Shown piece by piece: positions 53,458-63,900 of a stretch of DNA of 64,000 nucleotides. The DNA is from Vibrio neonatus (GTDB lineage Bacteria > Pseudomonadota > Gammaproteobacteria > Enterobacterales > Vibrionaceae), in assembly GCF_024346975.1 (NCBI RefSeq), contig NZ_AP024886.1, forward strand, positions 558,001 through 622,000, read 5' to 3'. The first letter of the stretch is position 1, and each line of letters starts with the position of its first letter. A program made the position numbers and the translations under genes. A model generated the notes under the pieces. That model was not told the DNA's origin and ran no database searches. It saw only the letters and a program-made list of their open reading frames with translations.

Positions 53458-54366
53458 CTAAGAAAGCTGCTTCGTAAAGAACTCAAGCGTACGGGACCAA
53501 GCTAATTCCGCTTCTTCTTTAGCATATCGGCCGGTTGAATCGTTGTGGAAGCCGTGGTTTACGCCTTCATAGATGTAAGCGGTGTATTCTGCGTTAATCT
53601 TTTTGAGCTCGGCTTCATAGTCCGGCCATGTTGCATTTACGCGTTTGTCGATGCCGGCAAATTGGATCAGTAGCGGTCCTTTTACATTCTTTCTTAAATC
53701 AGGCGCGGCAGGTGTGCCGTAAAAAGGGACACCTGCATTTAGCTCGTCTGGCATTACGGCCGCTAACATATTGACGATATAGCCGCCAAAGCAAAATCCG
53801 ACTGCGCCTAGTTTTCCGCTGCTTTTATCATGAGTTTTCAAAAAGTTGGCAGCGGCGATAAAGTCTTCTTCAATTCGCTCTTTTGATAGAGATTTTTGCA
53901 TCACTCGGCCTTCATCGTCATTGCCTGGATACCCGCCAAGGGAATAAAGTGCATCGGGTGCAAACGCAATAAATCCTGCGGCGGCAAGTCGTCTTGCAAC
54001 GTCTTTGATGTATGGATTTAGGCCTCTATTTTCATGGATAACCAATACAACTGGTAACTTGCCATCGATCTCTTTTGGCACGACTAAGTAACCTTGGCCT
54101 TCTCCATGACCTTTAGGGGATGGGAACTTCTCGTAGGTGGCTTTAATGGATGGGTCGTTAAAAGAGACTTGTTCTGCTTTGGCGTAGTTAGGAATCAGCG
54201 CAGAAGTTAATGTTGTCATGGTTAAGCCAAGTACAGCCAGTCCAGACAGGCGAGCCATAAATTCTCTGCGATCAATTAGGCCGTGTGCATATTCGTCATA
54301 CCAATCAAATGCTTCTTGAGGAATCGTTCTAGTTGCTGTTGATTGAGATTCGGGATTTTGATTCAT
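53458..54366 (-). CDS. Tat-exported dienelactone hydrolase family protein
   Basis: A 302-residue alpha/beta-hydrolase. A twin-arginine signal (DRREFMARLSGLAVLGLTM, residues 32-50) indicates export folded to the periplasm. The DLH triad is visible: Cys192 (GFCFGGY), Asp240 (GIDKRV) and His271 (NHGFHN). HENRGLNPYIKDVARRLA is the family oxyanion region. DLHs open lactone rings, but many bacterial members have unknown substrates. A TetR-type palindrome lies 45 bp upstream, pointing to induction by a small molecule. Confidence 0.88.
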   Translation of the reverse strand: MNQNPESQSTATRTIPQEAFDWYDEYAHGLIDRREFMARLSGLAVLGLTMTTLTSALIPNYAKAEQVSFNDPSIKATYEKFPSPKGHGEGQGYLVVPKEIDGKLPVVLVIHENRGLNPYIKDVARRLAAAGFIAFAPDALYSLGGYPGNDDEGRVMQKSLSKERIEEDFIAAANFLKTHDKSSGKLGAVGFCFGGYIVNMLAAVMPDELNAGVPFYGTPAAPDLRKNVKGPLLIQFAGIDKRVNATWPDYEAELKKINAEYTAYIYEGVNHGFHNDSTGRYAKEEAELAWSRTLEFFTKQLS

Positions 54367-54726
54367 AACCTTTCCTTGTTGTGAGTTGTTAAACCAAATA
54401 ACTATAGTAGATTATTGAACGATCGCTCAATAATATTTTAAAATGTTTGTAACAACAAAGCGCCATATGTCGATGACAGTAAAACAAAACTCTGGCACAG
54501 CGCTTGTGAGGCCTCATGTTTAGGCCCCATGTTTAGGCCTATGTTTCTTGCTGAGTGTATTGGATAGAAGCACCTACAACATCCGCTGTATTGTTACAAA
54601 TCATATACTTGTGATCTGCTTGCTTCTCGCTGATATCTACTTCTGTAAAATGGTTAAACGTCATTAAATTTGTTCGTAAACCACGCCATTGTTACTTGTT
54701 GTTAAACAAATGGAGCTTGATTAACT
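54367..54726. other. divergent promoter gap
   Basis: 360 bp between the divergent DLH and PIN/NYN-like genes. It holds the TetR-like palindrome at 54411-54434; nothing else is supported. Confidence 0.5.
54411..54434. promoter_or_regulatory. TetR-type operator palindrome
   Basis: Half-sites ATTATTGAACGAT and, on the other strand, ATTATTGAGCGAT meet at GATC, with only one mismatch pair. The TTGAACG/CGCTCAA core is typical of TetR-family operators. No TetR gene is in the window, so the regulator is elsewhere. Confidence 0.75.
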
Positions 54727-55332
54727 ATGAAAATGATCTTTGTTGATGCTGAAAATGTTGGATTAAAAGCATTGGAAAAACTTACGGCTTCTGTAGTAGA
54801 TAAGGTGTTCGTTTTTTCTAAATCTCACTCAGTTAAATTGGTGTGTGAAAAGTCGCTGTATTTGTTTTTAGATGATTATCCTAATGGGTCAAATCAAGCG
54901 GATTTTTATATTGTTGCTTATCTATCGAGGGTGTTGTCAGCTCTAGATAAGCGACAATTGGGATCAACTCATTTCGAGTTATACAGCAATGACGAAAGCT
55001 TAATATCTGCGTTTGAATTTCAGTGTGAGCAATTGGGATCAGCATGTAAAAGCATTCGAACTAGAGAGCAAACTGTGGTTCCTATCCTTAAACCACAGCC
55101 ACTGAAGTCTAAGTTGTCAAAGCCCACTCTGGCTATATCTAATCAATCCAAGTCTAATTCGCCTGAAGAAAAGATGCTCAAAGCATTAACCTTTCCCCGC
55201 ACTTTAGATCCAAGCTTGCAGAAGCAATTAGACTTATCTCAATCTGATTTTACTAAAGTGATTAATACACTTCGATCCACGCAAAAAATTAAACGGACCG
55301 AAGAATCGAAGAAAAAGTGGGTACGATGCTAG
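54727..55332 (+). CDS. PIN/NYN-like domain protein
   Basis: A 201-residue cytosolic protein. The N-terminal ~120 residues look like a NYN/PIN-type nuclease fold: MKMIFVDAENVGLKAL at the first strand (acidic D6/E8), NQADFYIVAYLSRVL in the middle and HFELYSNDESLISAFEF with Asp/Glu. The C-terminal ~60 residues are basic and helical (winged-helix-like, LQKQLDLSQSDFTKVINTLRSTQKIKRTEE). PIN domains are ribonucleases, so an RNA-cutting role is possible but not proven. Confidence 0.65.
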   Translation: MKMIFVDAENVGLKALEKLTASVVDKVFVFSKSHSVKLVCEKSLYLFLDDYPNGSNQADFYIVAYLSRVLSALDKRQLGSTHFELYSNDESLISAFEFQCEQLGSACKSIRTREQTVVPILKPQPLKSKLSKPTLAISNQSKSNSPEEKMLKALTFPRTLDPSLQKQLDLSQSDFTKVINTLRSTQKIKRTEESKKKWVRC

Positions 55333-55571
55333 CGTTCATTATCTGAAATCTGGTCCCTTTCGCTTGAGAGTTAAAGACAACTGAATACTTTTTATTACAA
55401 ATAACCACGCGCAGTCGCTGAGCTTATGAGTACACTTTACTTTGTGGACAGACTGCGTATTAACTGCCTTTCTATACTCCATTTTTATCGTTGTATACAT
55501 TGCTATATGACGCACTCAGCATTGATAGCACTATAGTGTTATCAGACATCATTTTATAAAAAGGCAATTAA

Positions 55572-56345
55572 GTGGGAATTTTGGAATTTGTTTTGCTGTT
55601 TATGGCAGGTGTTGTGGGCGGCGTGATGAACTCCATTGCCGGTGGTGGCAGTTTTGTCACTTTTCCTGCGTTAATGCTCAGTGGTGTGCCGCCGATCATG
55701 GCAAACGCCAGTAATACATTGGCGTCGACAGCGGGCTATCTGAGCGGCGCTTATGCTTTTAAAGAAGACATTAAAAAAGATCGCGCCAATTTACCTAAGA
55801 TCGTACTGCTCAGTATTATTGGTGGAGGGTTAGGGGCGTGGTCGCTGATGCGCGTCGAAGAGCACACCTTTTTAAAAGTGATCCCTTGGCTATTATTGTT
55901 TGCCACTGTGCTGTTTATTGTTGGTCCTCAATTTAATCGATTTTTGCAGACGTTAGCCGCTCGATATAAACACGCCTCTAAAATAGGACAAGTTTCGATT
56001 TGGTGTGGGCTATTGATTATTGCTACCTATGGCGGATTTTTTAATGCTGGGCTAGGCATTATTTCTCTGAGTTTTTTGGTGATTGCGGGTTATCGAGACA
56101 TTAACACCATGAATGGCGTTAAGCTGTTGATCTCTTGTGGTGTTTCTTTGACTGCGATTGTCATTTTTATGCTACAAGGCGCGATTGATTGGCCGGCCAC
56201 TATGGTGGTGTTAGTCGGTACCTTGGTGGGAGGATATTATGCGGCGCATATATCAAGGCGTTTACCACAGATATGGGTTAAAAATATTGTGGTGGTGATT
56301 AGCGTGTCTATTACTTGCTACTTTTTCTACAGTACCTATTTGTAA
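55572..56345 (+). CDS. TSUP-family (TauE/SafE) permease
   Basis: A 257-residue, eight-helix membrane protein starting with GTG (AAAAAGGC upstream). Family repeats are plain: VGGVMNSIAGGGSFVTFPALMLSGVPPIMANASNT and YGGFFNAGLGIISLSFLVIAGYRDINTMNGVKL. TSUP proteins export sulfite, sulfoacetate or related organosulfur anions. It is monocistronic; the substrate is unknown. Confidence 0.9.
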   Translation: MGILEFVLLFMAGVVGGVMNSIAGGGSFVTFPALMLSGVPPIMANASNTLASTAGYLSGAYAFKEDIKKDRANLPKIVLLSIIGGGLGAWSLMRVEEHTFLKVIPWLLLFATVLFIVGPQFNRFLQTLAARYKHASKIGQVSIWCGLLIIATYGGFFNAGLGIISLSFLVIAGYRDINTMNGVKLLISCGVSLTAIVIFMLQGAIDWPATMVVLVGTLVGGYYAAHISRRLPQIWVKNIVVVISVSITCYFFYSTYL

Positions 56346-56465
56346 ACAAAGATATAAGCCAACACATAAACAAGCTGGATTTTAATCAGGTTTATCATCA
56401 TCGAAGGTTTTCACCTGAATATGCTAAACTGGCATATGATTAATGGATTAAAGTTATTGCTAATT

Positions 56466-57758
56466 ATGCCAACAATAAGTACTAAAAATACGTTAGTTAT
56501 CTTACTAGCAACCCTATGCTTAATGGCGTGTAATAGTGACGGTGGAAGTGACAGCGGTAGTAGTGAAGACGTTGCCGATCCAGAAGTTCCAACAAGCCCT
56601 GAAACTACTCCTGAAACCAGCCCATCATCAGCACTTAACTTGCCTGAAACTCATTTTAATTACTCTAATATCGAGCTTCCCGAACATTATTTGGTGAACG
56701 ATTTTCCAGCGGGCTTTCAGTTTCAGCGCGCGGCTATCAATATGGATAATCAGCCCGATCACAACTTAACTACGGATGCGGGAGCAACGTTAGGCAGAGT
56801 GTTGTTTTACGACATAAAACTGTCTGCGAATGGAACCGTTTCGTGCGCTTCATGCCATATTCAAGAAAATGGTTTCTCCGATCCTAAAGTATTAAGTGTC
56901 GGTTTTGCTGGCGGTGAAACCAGAAGACACTCTATGGGATTAACCAATGCCACATTTTACTATTCAGGAAAGTTTTTTTGGGATGAAAGGGCGGATTCAT
57001 TAGAAGAACAAGCGTTGATGCCTTTTCAAGATCCTGTAGAAATGGGGCTGGTGTTAGCTGAGTTAGAAGAGATTGTCGGAAATCAGGATTATTATCCTGC
57101 ATTATTTGAAGATGCCTTTGGCGATCCGACCATTTCAAGTGACAGAATCTCACGAGCATTAGCTCAGTTTATTAGGAGCATGGTCAGTACCACGGCAAAG
57201 TATGATATTGCCAGGCAAGATGTAAGCTCACCAATAAGAGATTTCCCTCAATTTACTGAGCAGGAAAATCTGGGTAAAGCGTTATTTTTCTTACCGCAAG
57301 AAACTCGAAATGGCGACATGGTCAATTGCGCAGGATGTCATATATCCGAAGCCTTTGTTGGTGTTGTTCCGCTTGAAAATGAGGTATTAGCGACCACCAT
57401 TGGCACAAATAACGGGCTTGATCTTGTATCAACCGATGATCTGGGTGTTGCTGAAACGACTTTACTAAGAAAGGATGAAGGTAAATTTAAAGTCCCATCT
57501 TTGCGTAATATTTCGGTTAGAGCGCCCTATATGCATGATGGTCGGTTTGCAGATTTGGATGAAGTTATTGAACACTACAGTACCGGTATTCAAAAGCATC
57601 AGAATTTATTGAGCCCATTGTTAGGCAGTGATGATGAACCTATTCGTTTTGATTTTACTGATGAAGAGAAGTTAGCTTTAATTGCGTTTTTAGATACGCT
57701 GACCGATCAAAGCATGTTGAGCGATGAAAAATACAGTAATCCTTTTGTAGAGCAATAA
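56466..57758 (+). CDS. MauG/CcpA-like dihaem cytochrome c peroxidase lipoprotein
   Basis: About 430 residues from the ATG at 56466, giving a lipoprotein signal (lipobox LMAC). A Ser/Pro/Glu-rich linker follows. Two haem-binding CXXCH motifs are present, CASCH and CAGCH, with axial or key residues in the FWDERADSLEEQAL and PSLRNISVRAPYMHDGRF segments. The family reduces peroxide or (MauG) oxidises tryptophan. It is anchored in the envelope. Monocistronic, ending in a bidirectional terminator. Confidence 0.9.
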   Translation: MPTISTKNTLVILLATLCLMACNSDGGSDSGSSEDVADPEVPTSPETTPETSPSSALNLPETHFNYSNIELPEHYLVNDFPAGFQFQRAAINMDNQPDHNLTTDAGATLGRVLFYDIKLSANGTVSCASCHIQENGFSDPKVLSVGFAGGETRRHSMGLTNATFYYSGKFFWDERADSLEEQALMPFQDPVEMGLVLAELEEIVGNQDYYPALFEDAFGDPTISSDRISRALAQFIRSMVSTTAKYDIARQDVSSPIRDFPQFTEQENLGKALFFLPQETRNGDMVNCAGCHISEAFVGVVPLENEVLATTIGTNNGLDLVSTDDLGVAETTLLRKDEGKFKVPSLRNISVRAPYMHDGRFADLDEVIEHYSTGIQKHQNLLSPLLGSDDEPIRFDFTDEEKLALIAFLDTLTDQSMLSDEKYSNPFVEQ

Positions 57759-57814
57759 TATTGGCAGGTATCAGGGGTTCTTATTTTCATTGTTAATTTG
57801 AACGCAATAAAACA

Positions 57815-57841
57815 AAAGGCTTAGTCGCAGACTAAGCCTTT
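57815..57841. terminator. bidirectional terminator
   Basis: AAAGGCTTAGTC (57815-57826) pairs with GACTAAGCCTTT (57830-57841), with a T-run in the minus direction. It lies between convergent genes. Confidence 0.88.
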
Positions 57842-57865
57842 ATAGTATTTGGTTAGCAACAACAG

Positions 57866-58165
57866 TTATGCTTCAGCAGTAGAGAGCATGCTGTTATCTG
57901 TACCACAGTCGTTGGGTACGTAAGCATCAGCTTTAGGATCGTTTTCCCAAATTTCACCGTCAATCAAGTAGCGAAATTGGAATTGTTCATTTTTTGGAAA
58001 ACGAGTTTTAAAGTTGAACGCCTTCTTTGCTTTGCTGTATTTCATGGCAACAGGTTGCCAATCAGTAAAATCACCAGCTATAGCAATAGATTGCTCTGCA
58101 GATTTTGGCCACTCGAACGTTACTTCAACTTCATCCTTAGTCTTGAAAAATCGTTTTTTCAGCAC
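57866..58165 (-). CDS. CBM48 (AMPK-type glycogen-binding) protein
   Basis: A 99-residue single-domain protein starting with GTG (AAGGAAT upstream). The CBM48 core is clear: VEVTFEWPKSAEQSIAIAGDFTDWQP and FQFRYLIDGEIWENDPKAD. Such domains bind glycogen or starch. A stand-alone copy of this size occurs in several marine bacteria; it may regulate glycogen enzymes. Confidence 0.88.
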   Translation of the reverse strand: MLKKRFFKTKDEVEVTFEWPKSAEQSIAIAGDFTDWQPVAMKYSKAKKAFNFKTRFPKNEQFQFRYLIDGEIWENDPKADAYVPNDCGTDNSMLSTAEA

Positions 58166-58666
58166 GGTTGATATTCCTTATATATGTAAATCAATGCTTA
58201 CTCAATTTTCATTGATTAAAATATGAACTTCAAGTTTTTTTGTATTTTTATAAGTTATCTTTAACAATCTGTAACTCGCGGTGACTGTTTTGTAACTGAT
58301 GCTGTCGTTTTGTCATATTTATAAGCGAGAACCGCAAATGCCACGTGCTCATCATCACAGTTTATTTGAGTAACCTTGTATGATGAAAAAGGAGGGCTTC
58401 TTCGGAAAATAGCGCCGTTAAATTGCTAGGGGGCTTGTCGCAAATTTACTTTTTGCAGTGAAATTTAAGTATGCAACTATGCGTCCTATTTTTCGATCTC
58501 AAACAATTACGTATGGTTTATAGTTGCATTGTTAATTTTCTAACAAAACTTTGTCAGTGCCAGTTTATGCCCTTATTACGAAGGGATATGTTCTGTGCTC
58601 AACAGCGAAACGCAACTACAAGGCGCTATCTATATTGTCGCCTTCACCGGTAAATCAGGTAATAGT
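58166..58666. other. divergent gap
   Basis: 500 bp between the CBM48 and DASS genes. A GGAGGGCTTC...GGGGGCTTGTC stretch at 58390-58440 drew attention as a possible RNA element but fits no riboswitch that I know. Confidence 0.35.
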
Positions 58667-60088
58667 ATGACCCGAATAAAAGAATTAATCCCATTAATAA
58701 TAATAGCAATAGTCGCTGTAATTTTATGGCAAGTGCAACCACCAAGTGGATTGAATGTAACGGCGTATCATACGGCAATCGTCTTTATTGCCACCATTGC
58801 AGGTATTATTTGTAACGTATTACCGACAGGGGCAACTGCGCTAGTTGGGCTGACGGCTTTTATTCTACTTGATCCTACAGGTGCGGGCTCTTCTAAAGGT
58901 GCATTGACGATTGCTTTGCGCGATTTCAATCATCCTCTGATTTGGCTTATTGTTATTGCCACTTTACTGGCGAAAGCATTTGCCACTACAGGATTGGGTG
59001 AGCGTATTGCATTGCTGCTTCTGAGTAAGTTTGGTCAATCGACTTTACGAGTAGCATATTGCCTTGGCGTTGCCGATTTCTTAATTGCACCGGGTACACC
59101 CTCAAATACAGCGCGTGCCAGTATCATGGCTCCAATTGCTGATTCTTTGGCAAAAGTCATTGATAAAGACGACAAGAAATTAGGTCAATTTCTAATTTCA
59201 TCATCGTCTGCGATGAATGATGCATCCGCAGTTGGCTTTAGCACGGGTTTTGCGGGCAATGCGGCCTTGGTGGGTATTGCATTGAGCGTAGCGGGTGTGA
59301 CTTTAGATTTTGCCACTTGGTCTGAATATCTATTGGTTCCGGCATTAGCATTATTGATCAGCATTCCTTTTGTTCTGTATAAAACCATTTCTCCTGCAAC
59401 TAAAGAGACGCCAAAAGCGCCTGAGTTTGCTAAACAAGAACTGGCGAAACTAAAAAGCACAACGGCGCCAGAGTGGATCTTGCTCGGCACCTTTATCGCT
59501 ATGATCATTATGTGGGTGACAAAACCATTTGGTATGTACACCACAGTAGCGGCGTTTATTGGTTTGTCAGTATTAATTATTACCAATGTGCTTAGCTGGA
59601 ATGATGTTAAAAATAACTCTGCAGCTTGGGATACGTTCTTTTGGTTTGCCACTCTGATGGGTATGGCGAACAATTTAAAAGGTACTGGATTTTCTACTTG
59701 GGTAGGGCACAGCGTTGCTCATGCATTGAAAACCGGTATGGTGGGTGCGTCACCAACACTATTTTTAATGGCAATGATGGCTCTTTATCTGATTAGTGCG
59801 TACTTATTTGCATCTGGCACTGCAAAAGTAATGGCGTTAGGCCCTGTAGTGATTGGCGCGTTGATGACACTGGGTGTTTCACCAATTATAGCTGTTTTAG
59901 CTGTTGCAGGTATTACAAACGTAGGTTGTAACCTATCTACCTATTCTCACGCTCGTAACCCTATCATGATGGGGTATGGCTATCATACTAGTGCGGAGTG
60001 GATGAAGATTGGTTTGGTGATTGCTATCAGCTCGGCGGTTGTATTCATGTCAACGGGGATGGTTTGGTGGTCAATATTAGGTCTGTAA
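58667..60088 (+). CDS. DASS-family (SLC13/CitT-like) anion transporter
   Basis: About 473 residues from the ATG at 58667; an in-frame start at 58595 adds a non-membrane leader. Eleven to twelve helices. The family signatures are GTPSNTARASIMAPI (SNT motif) and the second repeat FASGTAKVMALGPVVIGALMTLG with NVGCNLSTYSHARNPIMMGYGY. Members exchange or import citrate, succinate, malate or tartrate. It is monocistronic with a terminator. Confidence 0.9.
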   Translation: MTRIKELIPLIIIAIVAVILWQVQPPSGLNVTAYHTAIVFIATIAGIICNVLPTGATALVGLTAFILLDPTGAGSSKGALTIALRDFNHPLIWLIVIATLLAKAFATTGLGERIALLLLSKFGQSTLRVAYCLGVADFLIAPGTPSNTARASIMAPIADSLAKVIDKDDKKLGQFLISSSSAMNDASAVGFSTGFAGNAALVGIALSVAGVTLDFATWSEYLLVPALALLISIPFVLYKTISPATKETPKAPEFAKQELAKLKSTTAPEWILLGTFIAMIIMWVTKPFGMYTTVAAFIGLSVLIITNVLSWNDVKNNSAAWDTFFWFATLMGMANNLKGTGFSTWVGHSVAHALKTGMVGASPTLFLMAMMALYLISAYLFASGTAKVMALGPVVIGALMTLGVSPIIAVLAVAGITNVGCNLSTYSHARNPIMMGYGYHTSAEWMKIGLVIAISSAVVFMSTGMVWWSILGL

Positions 60089-60136
60089 TGGCTTGATCTA
60101 GCCTATAGATTTTATATTTGATGCTCTAAAAACATA

Positions 60137-60175
60137 AAACGCCAGTGGGGGATCACTGGCGTTTAGTTTTTTGAG
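60137..60175 (+). terminator. terminator of the DASS gene
   Basis: AAACGCCAGTG pairs with CACTGGCGTTT (60154-60164), then AGTTTTTT. Confidence 0.9.
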
Positions 60176-60192
60176 CAGTAGTACATTCATTA

Positions 60193-60420
60193 TTACTCAT
60201 ATTCACAATTACATTGATAGGTCGCTCGCCAAACTAAATTTCGCGAGTGCTGCATGGTGTTTAACAGTTCTTTTCCCGTGATCTGTGGGATTGCAAGTAA
60301 CACTCTAAAATCTAGCCCAGAATCATCTGCCTGATAGGCGCGAACATGGGTGAATGTTGTACGCTCATTTTTTTTAAGCATGGCACTATTAATGCAAATG
60401 CCAAATGAGTCTTTATTCAT
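60193..60420 (-). CDS. small hypothetical protein
   Basis: A 75-residue soluble protein (MNKDSFGICINSAMLKKNER...) with a C-terminal CNCEYE. AAAGGAGG lies just before the ATG, a very strong ribosome site. Not recognised. Confidence 0.65.
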   Translation of the reverse strand: MNKDSFGICINSAMLKKNERTTFTHVRAYQADDSGLDFRVLLAIPQITGKELLNTMQHSRNLVWRATYQCNCEYE

Positions 60421-60953
60421 GCCAAAAACCTCCTTTTATGAAGCCGTTGTCATAATACTCCTTACTACTTTTGGGGTATAGTCATTAGTGGCTAATTTTT
60501 GAGCTCGATCAAATCTTTAATTCGACATATTCATCTTATATATTGGATCATAACCTTAACAAATAATATTTTATCTGCTTATGAGTGCTAGTATTTAGAG
60601 TTTTATATCGTCACTTCATATTTTAATTTTACAATATTATGAGTAATAGATTTCTTAAGCATAAAATATTCAATTACATTTGTGACACATTTCCGAGTTG
60701 ATTCCGTAAAACATCACAGTAATTTTTATGCACACAGTGAGTTAAAACGTTACTGCTACGCATATATATGCGAGTAAAGGCTAGTTTTGATGTATCAAAT
60801 AAAAGAAATGTTAAGTAAATGTTTGGTAAAGGGTTTTATATTATCTGTCGATTGTTAAAATGTAATTTAAGAAAGGTGCCGTAACAACTCAGTTGTATTG
60901 TGGAGTACTGCTTCGATGATGGATTACTCGAGCAGAAGACAAGGATGTAGGTT
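60421..60953. other. upstream region of the giant adhesin
   Basis: 533 bp, AT-rich, with no gene. It contains a perfect 14-bp palindrome, CGCATATATATGCG (60759-60772), about 180 bp before the adhesin start, a candidate regulatory site. Confidence 0.45.
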
Positions 60954-63900
60954 ATGAAAGAACAAGTACTGATCACGGACATATCCGTTGTGGAAGCTGT
61001 GGGTAATTCAGTTGTCATTAATGCATCTAGCCCTGCAAAGCCAATTAAGAAAGGCGATACCCTGCAAAAAGGGGATGTTTTGCTGATTGGTGAGGATGCG
61101 AAAGTCATGGTGCAATATGGCGCTAAGGCGGAGATCTTTACTCAAAACTGCGCAGTGTGTGTCGCTAGCGTAGGCCCGGAACAATCATCACTTCTCGCAT
61201 CATCAAATTTAAGCGCTTCTTTAGAGTTGCAAGACCATCCCTCTCAATATAGCGAGCAAGATATTGCAGCAGTGCAACAGGCTATTTCGCGTGGTGCCGA
61301 TCCCTCTGAGGTTTTAGATTTTTTAGCTTCGGGAAATAACAATGTCGATGCGCAAAACTCAGCCAATGGTGGCTTTGTCAGTGTCGAGATGAATCGTGCT
61401 GAAACCCGACCAGAAACTGGATTTGAAACCGATGGAGTAGACATTACTGGGGAAAATCTGGCAGATGACAGTTTAACCATCAATTTTGCGGAAGGGGGCG
61501 GAGAGATCAACACAGCTGTTGTTGAAGGCTCTTTGACTACCAATACCTATCCTCAGACCACCGTAGGCAGTGTGGTAGTTGAGCAAGCCACCTTTGCTTT
61601 AGATCCTGACACGTTTACTGTCGTTCCTTTAGATGTTGATGCGGTGCTTGCAGAGCTAAATGCTCATATTAGCTCCGGCGGTGAAGCGGTGAGCTTTGTC
61701 TATGATGAAGGGTTAAACGCGCTGGTGGGGACGCTTAATGGCCTAGAAGTGATCTCTTTTACCATTGCTGAAACTGTGCTGGATAGTGGTATTGAATTAA
61801 ACGTGACGACCTTAGTTTCACAACCTATCGACCATGTGGATGTGAATGGTCAGTACGTTTCTATTGCCAACGATCAACTCAGCGTGAACTTTGCCATTAC
61901 TGGTGAAGACATCAGTGGCTTTGAACTTATCGACCCTGTGCAGTTTAGTGTAGTGGTATCCGATGGAGACAATGCGGTTATTGATGCGGTTGTTTCAGAC
62001 GAAATAGAATCAAACGGGGCAAGCGTCAATGCTATTTCTGGTGAATTGTATCAACTGGGAAGTGACGGCTTAGACACCATTGTATTTGATGCAGAAAGCT
62101 TGGCCTTATTTGATGGGTTACTGTCGAATAATTCACAAACGCAAGTACAGCTCAGTGACGATGGCACTACCTTGACGGTGGTATTGCGTGACGACCCCTC
62201 GAGCAAAGTGTTTGAAATTACGTTAGATCGCAACGGCGGTTATTCGTTACAAGCTTTTCAAGCCATAGAACAAAACAGTTTAGAAACCTTAAGTGTTGCT
62301 TTGCCGGTTACTGTGACTGACAACGATGGTGACATTACAAAAGGCTTTTTAACTCTAGGTTTAACCGACGGTAATGACTTAACCATCAATAGCGTGATTG
62401 CGCCAACCGCGAATGAGGACGAAATCGGAGCCACTTCGCCATCTTCTTCTGGTGACATTGGTCTTATTCAAGGTAGTGACAACGTTGAGTCCATTACTAT
62501 TGCGCCTTCAGTACTGCTTGATAGCGCATGGAATCAATTAACATCTAATGGAGAAGCAACAGGCTTGCGCCTTGAAGAATCCACGGTTCAACAAAACGGC
62601 GTTGGGGATTTAGTTAAAGATAAGCTGGTGGTGTATCTGGAAAGCGATCCGTCCAGCGTGGTTTTAGAAGTTGTCGTCAACGTAGACGGCACCTATCAAG
62701 TTTATCTAAAACAAGCTCTAGACCAAGATAGCCAAAACCTGACCTCTCTTGATGTCCCTGTGATAGCCGTTGATACCGATGGTGATAGCAAACAAGAAAC
62801 CATCTCTTTGGAGATTGCCGATGGCAGCGATCCAACCGGTCAAGATAGTTTGCTTGATTACATTGAAATCGAAGACGAATTTAGCACCTCTCGCGAGATA
62901 GTATTCACCCAAGGCAGTGACAAAATTGCCGATATTTCTTTTGAAGCGAGTGTGGTGGATGACGCCACCTGGCAAGGTATCGTCAGCAACGGTGAGCAAA
63001 CCTCAGTGACTTTTGTGGATAACAAAACCATTCAAGTCAATACCGTCAATGGCGATCCAGTCTTGCTGGTCACTATTGATAATACCGGTAAATATACGCT
63101 GACTCAGTATCGCGCTATTGAGCAAGATACGGATGTGTTAAATCTGATTATTCCGACCACCGCTACCGATACCGATGGCGACTCAGTGACTCAAAACATC
63201 ACTATTACCGTGCGTGATAACATCAGTCCAACAGGTGATCCAAGCGAGGTGAGTTACACCGAAACGGGCAGTGTTGGGCAAGCCAATCAAGGCCAAATTG
63301 ATTTTTCGGTGTTTAGTGATGCCATCGAAACGGTGCAATTTTTGCCGTCTAGCATTGTGGCACCAATTTGGGCCGATCTGACTTCTAATGGCGAAGAGAC
63401 CAGCGTTAGTTTGTCCAGTGACGGCACAGTGTTAACCGTATCAACCGCCACTCAAGACGTGCTTATTGTCAGCATTGGCGTTGACGGCAGTTACAGTATT
63501 GTGCAAAACGCAGGGCTTGATCACCCAAGTGCCGGTGATCTATCTGATAATTTATTAGTGTTACCCATCAATGTATTAGCCACTGATTATGATGGTGATA
63601 CTGCCTCAAACGTGGTTTCGATTAACATCACGGATGGCGCCGATCCACAGGCTGCCAACAGTAGTATTCAATATATCGAACTTGGCGAAATAGTGAGAAC
63701 CGTTTCGGCGCAAGTGGTGATTACTAAGGGATCGGATGCCATAGATACTGTGGTGATTGACCCAGAAATCATTAATGATCCTGATTGGTTAGGCATTACT
63801 AGCGGTGATTTGGATACCGAGCTTCGCGTCGATGGAAATGCATTGACCGTTTATTATCTCGATGCTGGCAATAATGAAGTGCAAGTGCTGAACGTGAGTA

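Noticed and set aside
58385..58445. GGAGGGCTTC...GGGGGCTTGTC as a riboswitch
   Set aside because: Does not fit the conserved core of c-di-GMP, glycine or other riboswitches that I can recall.
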